Shown in pieces: positions 29,626-42,000 of a stretch of 64,000 nucleotides of DNA. The notes under the pieces were generated by a model that did no database searches, was not told where the DNA came from, and saw nothing but the letters and a program-made list of their open reading frames with translations. Position numbers and translations under genes: made by a program. Source of the stretch: Tubulanus polymorphus (taxonomy: Eukaryota > Nemertea > Palaeonemertea > Tubulaniformes > Tubulanidae); NCBI RefSeq assembly GCF_964204645.1, contig NC_134026.1, positions 5,456,001 to 5,520,000 on the forward strand. The letters run 5' to 3'. The number at the start of each line of letters is the position of its first letter. The stretch's first letter is position 1.

Positions 29626-32328
29626 TCATTCCACAATGGGATCTCCCCAGACATATACTTTATCAGCTGCCGCAGTTATTAGGGTATTTTTACTAGGATG
29701 ATGAGCTAATGAATGAACCACAGATGAGCCATGATCCAAAGTATCCAGGAACTTTGCCTAAAAACCGAAATTATGAAAAAATAACATATTTATTGCAATA
29801 AAAATCAGTATGAGGCTCAAGTATTCATGATTTGCTTATGGAGATGTTTTCATACTGCTGAGTCTATCGTTACGTACTTCAACTAAATCCCAAATATAAA
29901 CTTTTCCATCTTCAGAACCGCTGAACACTTTTGTATCGTCTGCACTTAAACAGCTGTCAATCTTGTAGTTATCATTTTTGTGACCAGTGTACCTAAATAC
30001 AAAACATGATCAACTCAATAAAACAAGTACAACAAATAAGCTCTTCGAGATCTGCCACAAATATCCACACATTAATTCAACAATACAGTAGAACCAAATT
30101 TATTCAGATCATTTGAGACTGAAGAAATTCATCTTATTTATAAGAAATATGGATTAAAAATCATCACATTTTGCATACATATGGTGGATTGTAAATGATA
30201 TCCAGATTAGATCAAAATCCGGATTAAACTGATCTAAATGAAGCAGGTTGCTACTGTAATGATTTTAAGTACTTCCACATCATGAAAGCCAAATCTATTT
30301 TTGAATATGAGGATCATTCTAAAGCATTTTAAGAATGGCGGACTTACTCATTTAACATTTCTCCAGTTTCCTTATCGATAAGTTTCACCGAACTATCAAG
30401 GCTGCTGACTAACATACTCTGTCCGTCTTTCGATAAGTGAACACACGTGACAGGCTCTGAAATAGAATAATATGTTCCAGTCTCTATCACAGTGTATTAC
30501 ATATATATGAAAAACAAATTGATAACTAGGGTCCAGTTTTATAGATCTATTAGAAGCATAAAGCCCTTCATTAAAATCATTAATTCAGGATAAAAATTTG
30601 TAACACAAAATAACACAAATACTCTCGATACAGTAAGTGAGTCCCACAATTTACACAAAATTGTTTTGATCTTTTTTTCAAAAACTCCAGACTATTTCAA
30701 GTCTTGATAATTAAACCAACCCACTATATCAATAACAACAACTGTTCTTGATTGAGGTTTCGTGTGGAATCCTTCTATTTTCAGAGTTCATTTCAATATA
30801 AACTCTGAATATGGGTGAAAGGATTCCACCCAAAACGTAAAGGAAAAACAAAACAGTTTGAATTGATATTGAGGCTATATCTTAATGAGAGTCTGAAATG
30901 TTCTTCAGGAAAAGTGAATACTGCAGATGAGTAATTCGAATAAATATGTGCTCAAGGAAACATTTCGTACTCTTATGATCCTTAGTGTCGGATTTGATAC
31001 TTTATGATGGGTTTACTTACGTCCAATGCAATCGACAACCATCGAACCAACTCTCAAATCATACCGCCGTATCGTACAATCAGCTGATCCAACTAGTATC
31101 TCATGATCTGATACCTGTATCGTTGTTACGCTATCCTTCGCTTCATTCAAAACCTTTCAATAAAAAAAGTAAAGCACATTTTTGTCCTAGTGAAGCAATC
31201 GCATTAAAAATGAGGCTGACAAAATCGATCGAGTTAAACAAAAGTCAAAGCTTATAGGATTGGAATATGTGTTAGAAAATAAGTAAATGCTTGTTTTTGT
31301 CATAGTTGGTCAAAGGTTAGTCAGTAACCTGTTTGTGGTTTAGTTTCACGATTGGATATTTATCATATTGAGCATACTGAGTTAGCCAAGCCATGTTGAT
31401 AAAGATTTACTGCATTGAAGCTTGATTTAATTTTCTGCTCTCATCATATCTACCGAGACATTGTCAATTGAATTTACCTGAACTGGTTCCATTCGTCTGC
31501 TTTTGACATCCCATATTTGAACTGTTCCGTCGATTGATCCAGACAATATGAGCGTCGATTGTTCATTGAAGGATACACAATTAACTGTTCCTATTGAAGA
31601 CAATAGAATAGCTGTACTACCGTCATATACACTTCATGAAAGATCTCTTAAATAAGACATTTAGAGGCAAGGATAAGCGTAATATTCTATTGATATTTTT
31701 GCTGTATGAGCTAGTGTATTTGTTGTATCAGCCTTCACTGGATGGAGCAATTAAGGGTTTCGCCAAACGACATAGTAATAGACCTAGCATTGCAAAGTAA
31801 GCATCAGCCTTCGGTATGCTATCGATTAGGCCTAGTGCTTACCAGCATGTCCTCTGTACTTTCTCAGGACCTTTCCCGAGGCAACGTCCCAGTATATGAC
31901 AGTCTTATCCAATCCGCAAGAACAGATATTTGTATTATCGCAAGAAGACTGAGCATCCAGTACTTCATAACCGTGACCGCTGTATGTTTTCAGGAGAGTC
32001 GAAGTGATCGGATTCCATAGTTTCAACGATTTGTCGCTTCCACAAGTTAAACTAAAATTTCCGTCAACTAGAAGAAATTACAAATAAATTGCCATCAGTA
32101 TTTAACTAGATTTTGTCAAAGTCTAGTTAGACCAAGGCTTACACATTACAATTGCACACCAAACAAAGGAATTATAAAGGATAATCTTATTTGGCGAGTA
32201 TTAGTAATTTTGTTTTATTTAATTGAACGTTTTTTAAAGTTGAATGAAGTTCTCTTTTTAAACTTGCCGTTAAATCTCGCCGATCGCACAGCTCCCTGTT
32301 TGCAATCTAATGTGATTATCTTCTTCAT
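29626..32328 (-). CDS. WDR83: WDR83 / MORG1: WD repeat domain-containing protein 83
   Basis: Seven exons join in frame to 295 residues: 32328-32268, 32067-31843, 31590-31478, 31153-31021, 30456-30348, 29992-29878, 29757-29626. It is a single WD40 propeller. Recognisable blades include TCGSDKSLKLWNP, SCGLDKTVIYWDVASGKVLR, SGSIDGTVQIWDV, VGSADCTIRRYDLR, SSLDSSVKLIDKETGEML, SGSEDGKVYIWDLVE and TAAADKVYVWGDP. The segment LKTYSGHGYEVLDA is a strong family signature. The human protein has 315 residues; the difference is mainly a shorter N-terminus before LDCKQGAVRSARFN. It is a scaffold in ERK signalling and a component of catalytic spliceosomes (family knowledge). The first intron starts with GC (G|GCAAGT), the only choice that keeps the frame. 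The start codon lies 424 bp from divergent MAGOH. Confidence 0.94.
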
Positions 32329-32752
32329 GATAGCTGGGCTTTTATTTCATTTAAAATGACATAATTCATATTTATTTTATTGGGCTGTAAGTGAACAATA
32401 AAGGTTTTATTGAATTGAATATATGCCGGCTTTTCCCCAAGTGAGGAAGTCACTGGATGGCGGATGGTGCTTCAAATAGTTAATTCGGGAAAACACATGC
32501 ATATGATGGATGGAGCATTGTTTTACATTTTGCATAAAAACTATTCTCGTGTTTCCTATTTTTCAAGATAGCAACTATTTACCACAGATCTGTTTAGTTT
32601 TATGGGGAAATAAAGCAATTTGATATTGAACTATTTCCTCACTATGGATGACGGGCGGGGGCGTCGTTCGTTCGGGAAATTGAAATAGCGCCATCTGTAT
32701 TTGGCATCGTGTAATTTTTTAGAAAGGAAATCGACACTTTTGTAGTTGAAAT
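32329..32752. promoter_or_regulatory. Shared divergent promoter region of WDR83 (-) and MAGOH (+)
   Basis: Only 424 bp separate the start codons of these two head-to-head housekeeping RNA-processing genes. A GC-richer patch at about 32645-32700 (GGGCGGGGGCGTCGTTCG) stands out from AT-rich surroundings and may be the core promoter. Bidirectional use is inferred from geometry. Confidence 0.55.
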
Positions 32753-34148
<1,396 letters not shown>

Positions 34149-34307
34149 ACTGGAAACTATTTTTTCTTATCACGAGTGCATTTCTAAATGAACAATTCTT
34201 CGACTAATGACAAACAAGGCATAAAAAAACTCAACTTATAGGTAGAAAGTGCTGCATCGCGATACTTTTTCTGTGTCTGACCTTTTTTTTTAGATTTTAA
34301 ATTGAAT

Positions 34308-34313
34308 AATAAA
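34308..34313 (+). terminator. Polyadenylation signal of MAGOH
   Basis: AATAAA occurs 160 bases after the stop codon and is followed by a TTGTTGTTGTTTG stretch about 25 bases on, the expected GU-rich downstream element. Confidence 0.65.
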
Positions 34314-34978
34314 CATTGTATAATATGTATTTGAATTGTTGTTGTTTGCTAAATTTTTTTCTGGCCCAGTGTATGCAGAGAAAGGGTAGTGATAGCTACC
34401 ACCTAGATTTGATCAAATTGTTGCAGCATTAATGATTGGTGACCTTCACGGTATACAAATTGTTCTTTTATAATTTTCACTAAAAATCAATTTACTTATA
34501 CCGGTACATTGAAATTTCTTGCTTTACCACAAATCAAACAATTATCCAATTAATCTAGTCAAACAGTATAAGATTAATCAGCTGATCAATTTCAACTACT
34601 AGTAATCTACTAAATCAGTGAGAGATTAAACCAATCAAGGAATTAGAGTCTGTCTTCCTACAAACAACGTTTAAACCTAGTTACAACGGCAAAGAACATA
34701 AGCTGAGGAATGCGTGTAAAACCATAGGCTCTCTTCAGAGCATTAAAAAAAGATATTGACCCATTTCTGTTATCTATTATTATGCTATTATATGATATGA
34801 TCGTCAAGTGAATTGAAAGGGATTCGAACCTCCACACTGAAACACATAAATGTCATCAAAAATATTTTAGAAAATTGTCGAAATCTATTTTCCCCTTCTC
34901 AATTTTGAGGATTGATCGATATATTTCCAAGATTATTTGTATTTTGATACATTTTTGCAATCCGCCACCATATATTTG

Positions 34979-34992
34979 GTTTCCATGGTCAC
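34979..34992. promoter_or_regulatory. X-box-like motif upstream of CCDC17
   Basis: GTTTCCATGGTCAC has a good left RFX half-site and a weaker right one. It lies about 1.06 kb before the CCDC17 ATG but possibly close to the transcription start if a 5'UTR intron exists. It is weaker than the LEXM site. Confidence 0.3.
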
Positions 34993-35486
34993 GTTTACGG
35001 GCACCTGTTCATGGCGTCCGTTCTGGTTGAGTGCAGAATTCACATGGACGAATTAAGCTGCATTTAACAATCGAAATACACCTGTCCAACTGAGATTTCT
35101 GCTATGAAACCTTGATAGACGAAACAATGGAAAACGATAATTAGACTGTATATATTATGTAAGTAGATTACAACCGAGCATTTGGGCAAATAAAATACAA
35201 AATGTGAAATTTCATAGCCATAGGCATCTTCTTCAATCAAATCAAATATCAATACCCTATTTTATTCAACAGCCGAGATAAGTAATGTCAAAGTTACATA
35301 TTCATTGTTAATAAAGAAAAAATGATTTATGGATTAGAAATTAAATTGATTTGATTGAAAGGGTTTTTGTTAGGTAATTTTTGTGTAACCATAGAACTTG
35401 AGTTAAAAAGTATAAAGAATGCTTAAAAATACTTAAACAAGCATGACTATTGGTTTCCATAGACAAGTGGCTGTCCAATATCAATG

Positions 35487-35597
35487 AGTCGACAAAAACC
35501 CACAATAAAAAAAAATTTTGAAAATGGCTCATAGATTTGAGTCGAAACGTCAAACTATCAGATAGTTTTTCTTTTTTATTGTGGGTTTTTGTCGACT
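35487..35597. repeat. 111-bp element with perfect 26-bp terminal inverted repeats
   Basis: The left arm (35487-35512, beginning AGTCGACAAAAACCCAC) and right arm (35572-35597) are perfect reverse complements over 26 bases. The 59-base centre contains GAGTCGAAACGTC. Perfect arms in an otherwise diverged AT-rich spacer indicate a recently inserted foldback/MITE. No duplicated target site is obvious. Confidence 0.85.
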
Positions 35598-36055
35598 AAG
35601 CACGACTATGTCTTGCTTATTCTTAAAATTCTCTAAACAGGCAATTAATGAGCTTTTATTATTTAATGCCAGTATGTATGTAGCTGTACTGATGAAGTGA
35701 TAATTTTGATTAATAGAAAGACTTAAGTGTGGTGAGCAAAATTTAATTAGCCTCGGCCAAATTGATTTAGGGCCTATTGTTCCAGTTATCAATTAATAAA
35801 TAAAAGGGAGGTCAGTAAAAGTCCTGGAAAGTCAGGTCTTTGGAAGCCAGGGAATTTCAGCTCTTAGTGCTCAAATAAAAGTTTAATGATATTCTCATGT
35901 TAATTGAGTATCCTTTTCTTGACTGATGATCTTCTTGTTAGTTGAAATTCCCTAGAACTCCTGAACATTTTGTAGATTAAACCCTGACTAAGTGTGAGTG
36001 AAAATATTAATTCTTTATTTAGTAGCTCCCTATACAATAAAGTGTGAACGAGACA

Positions 36056-39000
36056 ATGGATTCAACTGAAAGATACAGATGTGAAGACTGTAATATGAGT
36101 TTCCGTCAAGGGTCACAACTTCAAAAACATAAAGAGAAGTTTTGCATCGGGGCTTCGATCGGAGATCCGATGCATTTAGGATCTAGTATACCCCCAGCTG
36201 CCGTGCATGTTCCCGCCATTGAAGTTTGGAGCCCTTCAAGCCATGGATCTGGTGGTTCAAGACGTCCATATACTCCGGTATAGTAACTTTTCATTCCAGT
36301 CATAACAAGTGAATCTGATTGAACTTAAAGCATAATGTTTCATAATCTAAAACCTAAAAATTCTGTTTTCTATGAAGGCTTAGGTAATTTTTGAAAGTAA
36401 GTTTTGAAGTCTATCATTTATTTGGATTTCCAATGTTAAGTTGATTATATTTATAAATAAAATTAGAATTTATGATTGTATAGGTTTCATGAAAATGAAG
36501 TGTTCGAATAGGCATAAATATTCTTATCCGCTAAATTGGAATCCTTTTATTTTGATATTTGATAACTCACTCCTTATCTGGCATTTCGGTGGAACTTAAG
36601 GGTTAAAATGAACGACCCTCTAATAATATTCAATACATTGTAAGATATTCAAATCATACAGAAGTGTTGGAGTCTAAAAAAGTTCTTGTCAAGCGATATT
36701 CAAAAAATGCCGAAAAAATCTCTCAAGTTTCCATTGATTTATAGTCAGTGCTTGTGAATATGACAAAGGAGCGAAACTATTTCAAACCAACTTTTGTTTC
36801 AATCACTTCTGACGAGTCTTTTTTTAAGAAACCAGTTTCGTTGATAATAGTTCACGTTCTATGTAAGTTTCTTCGTATGAAAGTCATGTGTTTAGAAACA
36901 TATCGTAAACACTGTCTCTAAGGTGGCTTTATCAAACTAAACTCAATGGAGACTCCTCACCAGGAACCCTGCTGTCGGCATGTTTGCCCAAAATGTTTTA
37001 AATTGGTACAAACTGTTTTTTTTTATTGCTTTGGTGGAAGACTAGCATATCATATATATATATATATATCTTAATATCAAAATTATGAGCTTTTCTAAGG
37101 TGGTGGCTACTTTAAAAAAAAAAAAATTGCTTTGATTTTATCTCATGGAGATGGTTTTTTTTTAAACGGTGCTTCGATAACTACATGGTATTTGGCCATC
37201 ATTTATACAAACGTGTATTCTAAACGTTATTTTCAGATTATGGGCACATCTTCCGATATCAATTCTGTTGCTAATGGGGTAATTTTTCTCATCTGATCAG
37301 AAAGCCTCATCCTTAATGAATATTATGTTACGCCTTGGTTTCAACCTGCAGATATTCCTAAACCCTTTTTGGCTAACATTCGGTGATAAGATTACCTATT
37401 ATCAAATGATACCTCAACCAGGGGCGGATCAAGGGGGACTCATGAGACTTGTACACGTCAATAACAGTTTTTTGAGTGCCCTTTTTCGTTTTATCAACAA
37501 AACAAAATTTGCAATTTATAGTATTATGTGTGAATGAAACTGATTCATCTTCACAGAGAGAACAGAAAATTACATTGAAAGATTGCACTTTGTTTGCTAG
37601 AATCATTGCATTTAATGGATATTCAAAGAATTCATTGGATATGGATATCATTTTTCCCCTGGGCATGATGCCTGGGTTCGTATGCCTTCTTGGACATGAA
37701 AGCGTATTTGGGATATGACAAGTTCTTCAAAACAAATGCCTAGATCCACCCCTGCTCCATATGAATAATCATCACATTTTCCCTTTTTTCAAATTCATGA
37801 GTTTGAGCTTTGTTTTATTCTGTTGATATTAATTGCTTCCATTCAGTCTAACAAATGCTACATGTGTAATTCCATACACATTCTCTAAATAAGAGGCGCT
37901 TGAATTCTATTTTACCATATCGCACTTAGGCTTGCTTGCACCAATGAATAAGTAATTCAATTTATTAGAATAAAGCTATATTTACACTTGTTGTATTCTA
38001 CTCTTTGTTAGAACTGTCTTCGGCAATAGTTTTTGCAATTCACTTTGAATAAAGTAAAATATTCCTTTGCATACCGAGTTTTAGAAACAACTTCCTACAT
38101 ACAATCTGTATGGAACAGTATTACAATTGTATTTTGTGTCAATCGATCAGAAAATCACCATAAGCCTATGGCAGTTCAGGCTTACAGTTTCTACCATTCA
38201 ACTTCTTTTGGCTTAGGAAAGAGTTGCTAGATTGTGAACACGTTGCGATTGCCAACGCACTTAAAATGAACTTTAGCGAAGTTATTGAAGATACTAACAG
38301 ACGTTTAGGTCAATTTGATCTCATCAAAAAGGTGACGATGACGACTAAGTTACATTATCAAATACTGTATTAAGACGAAACCAATCAAAATTGATACCGT
38401 AATTAGAATATCATATAGATATTACTGACAGGTAAAAGTTTAGTCAATTAGATCTCATAGAAAGTGATCTTAGTACCTCGGTAAATCAGTAAGATCGCAA
38501 TATCCGCGATGAAACAACAACTGTAAAATTCTGCAATTGTCGAAAAACTAGAAAGTTTATTCAAATATTTCTAGTATTTTAGATAAGATTTTTAGCCTGG
38601 CGACAATTGTGAGGTATTTTTCAGTGGTAAGAATTAGTAAGATGATTAGAGAATTGTGTTATTGATTGATAATGGAACTTTGTCATTTCGTCGAAGATTA
38701 TTCGTCTGGGAGACATGCGAGAATATCGCGGCCGCAAACGACAAATTCGTAACCTCGAGGAATGGATGTTGCTCGAACAACTCGATCAGAAATCGAAAGA
38801 AATCCGCGATAACGAAGAGGCCATCGATTCCGGCGAACCGTTGACTGATTTGCTCGGCGGCGACGGTCGTAAGAGTATGAAAGATACGATTAATATTACA
38901 GTATCCGGTAGGGGCAAGGTAAACGCAGAGAAAAGCGGAGATTGTGGTGAATCCTGAGATTGGAGCTCGGCTTACTGGTGCTTTATTTCCAAACGATAAA

Positions 39001-42000
39001 CGCTATTCATAACTTCACCCCTATCCTGACGCTTTTTAACCCACGGAATTGTCTTATTAGAAAATTTAGCACTTTCTAACTTTTTTTTCTAGATTTCAGA
39101 GCATGCATCGGTGCGTTCGAACACTTTGAAGGGAGATGGACGCGACGAACCGTACAAATTTTACAAGTGATGAACGATGATATTTTCTAAATTTCAGAAA
39201 TCGGGCAGAGAGAGTGAACTCTCTAATTATAGTGACACGTCTAGTGTGAGCATTTTTTCTAATTCTCAAAACAGAAAACAACGGCACCGTCTTGGTGCAG
39301 GTGGTGGTGGTGCTGGTAGGAGGTATAGGGATGTAAGTGGTGCTAGTGCCGCCATTTATAATATATATATATATTTATGACTTATATGCTGGATCTTTAG
39401 TAGAGAATATTACGTATTCAACAAACTGCTTTTTCTACGGTGTTTTTCGCTTTCTAACGTTCAAGTTTTCTACGTTAAAGTATTGAATCGTGTATGTTTG
39501 TATAATACCGGTAATAGTAGGTAGTTATCAGTTTGTAATGTAGTGACAGGTCAACTCATCTGTGACATTGGCGGATCCTGGGGAGCTTTTGCAACTCATA
39601 CAAATCCATCAAGTATTTTTTTGAGTGTTCTATTTCATTTTGTTAACAAAGATAATCGGTGCATTTCAATATCACCTGTTTGGACATCAAAGTGCTTTTT
39701 GGGATGTTATTGGCCTCTGGAAACTTCCCTGGGAAATGATTTCTCCCATTTGTCAGACTAATGCGAGACCTGTTGCTACACACTGATATAGTATACAATG
39801 TATATTGATATGCCTAGTGTTTTGCCGTGAGATATGACTATAGTTTTGCTTTAATTCATGGAATACGTTTAGAGATATTATATTATATGGATTGAATAGA
39901 ATAGATTCAGTTATTCTGAGAAACGCTGAAATCTTTCATTCATTTTTTGTACATTTACCGCTACAATATGTTCTAGTGTATTCAAGTAAAAAGCAGTCCA
40001 TTTCTAGCAGGACTATTTACAACATTGTTAATTCACACTACAGGCTGTTATTAATTCGATTGATATATGAAGAGCACCATTTATCAGCAAAATAGAGGTG
40101 TTTGTCTGATTTCGTTATGAAGGTTTTTGGATAATATGCTAATTCCACATTCAATTTCCTCATTATATCGGTATTTGTTGTGTGAACCTAGAATTAGACA
40201 ATTGTTATGTGAGATAAATTCTGTCGAAGCCATATTTAAAAATGTGTAATGTGAACAGAATTTATTTCATATAGTGTGATGCTGTACATAATGTAGTTAC
40301 CTCCAGTTACCTCCAGTGTTCTCCATATGCTGGAATTTGAAATTTCAAATGACATCATGGCTGCTGAAGTAGCAATGCTTTCAATTCCCAAAAAAAATTC
40401 AGCTTTAACTTACTTTCGATGTAATATCTTCTATTTCTGGTTGGGGCAGAAGATATTCTATAAGGGGTTGCTGATTTTCAGAGGGGTGGATGTAAGGAGT
40501 GGCCACCCTTCAAGAAACTGTTATGGAGAACACTGTTGAAATGCTGATATATGTAGAAAACTAATAGGGATCTTACAAAAATTGTGTATAGACTGCAAAC
40601 CTTCCATCTACCATATTCCCTTCCAAATGGCTGAAAAGTCCCTTCGCTTCTTGCCGTTGCCCAAAAATTTCATAAAATTTTGTGATTTTCCTTGAATGAA
40701 TAGCAGTCTCTTAATTCAAGATGCTGTACTTTACGAGACATTAACACAATTTTTCATTGTCCTGTCTTTTTAGCAGGATAGCTACGAAGACACAAAACGG
40801 TCAAATAGAGGTGCAAATTTCCACGTATTGCAAGCCGCAGAAGAACATGGCCGACAGATCGCGACTATCAGAAACAGAAACCTGGAACTGGAGAGGCAGA
40901 AAGAAGGTAAGACTAAGGCCAAGACGGGCTGGCCAGTTTCCATCCATTTACGAATCCGCTGAGTTTTCCCTGATTCTTCCATAGAATCAACTACTGATTA
41001 GAAGAAAAATGCTGTCAATAGTCCCTGAGTTTAACAGGTTTTTGGTAGAATTCAAACTCTCTGAGTTTTCCCTGATTTTTTCTAGATTTTTTTGATTCCC
41101 TGATTTTTCAGGTCTGTAGCCGCCCTGTAGGAGTTGATCACCTTTTTGGACATCAAATAGAAAATTGATGAAATCTTGCAGTAAACAGCAATGCTAGGTC
41201 CAGGAAAGTTAAATATAACATTTTCTTTGGTAATGTTTTAGATATTCGCAGACGTTTGGAAGAACTAGCCAATCGTGATTTCAAAGATCTAGAAAGTTAT
41301 CGCACGAACAAAGTCATAGAAGATCTGCAGGATCAGGAGAAAAAGAACTCGAAGATTCTCGTCGATCTGAAAAACCAGATGGAATCGTTATCAGCGAGGT
41401 GAATTTCTATTGCTACGAATTACAGATCAGAGAGCATTATTGTGCTCTGGCCTGGGCCCATTTGGCACCCTTGTGAACGGTTGTTGCACAAAAAATGCTT
41501 GTGTGATCATGATATTCCAACTAGAGCTTTGTGTTGTATCCCGGGTGCCTCACTTTTGTCATAAGTGCTTGGACTTTTATCTCCATAGATGATGTGAGGA
41601 ATGTGGAAGAACTTTTGGTCGCAAACAAATTGAGGCCTTACATATAAATTTTGATAATGAATTGCTCTAACATTTGGTTCTAGACTTCTGTTAGACATTT
41701 GAAGACTTTTCATATATGCCCTTGGAAAGACCAGGGAGACTTTCAAGTTTGAAAGACTTCCCAATTGAGCCTTTTTGATCCCTTAGTGATGAGAGCATGC
41801 GAAGATGAACTGAATACAATTAAGGCCTTGTTAAACTGTCTTGCAGGGAATCTTATGATGAAAATTTTCTGAGAAATCTTTACGATGATCTATTTTTGAA
41901 GCACCCTGAAAACCTTGTTCATGGTAGTAGATTACTTACGATATCTTGCCCAGAAAGTCTTTTCATCCTCGATTATTTTACATGTGTCTAAAAATCTATT

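Larger units (their letters stand above)
34314..36055. other. Intergenic MAGOH to CCDC17; CCDC17 promoter and 5'UTR
   Basis: No coding exon is seen. An X-box-like palindrome at 34979-34992 is followed by a locally GC-richer stretch that could be the CCDC17 transcription start. An acceptor-like TTTATTTAG at 36014-36022 would join a non-coding first exon to the exon holding the start codon (inference). A near-perfect inverted-repeat element occupies 35487-35597. Confidence 0.45.
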
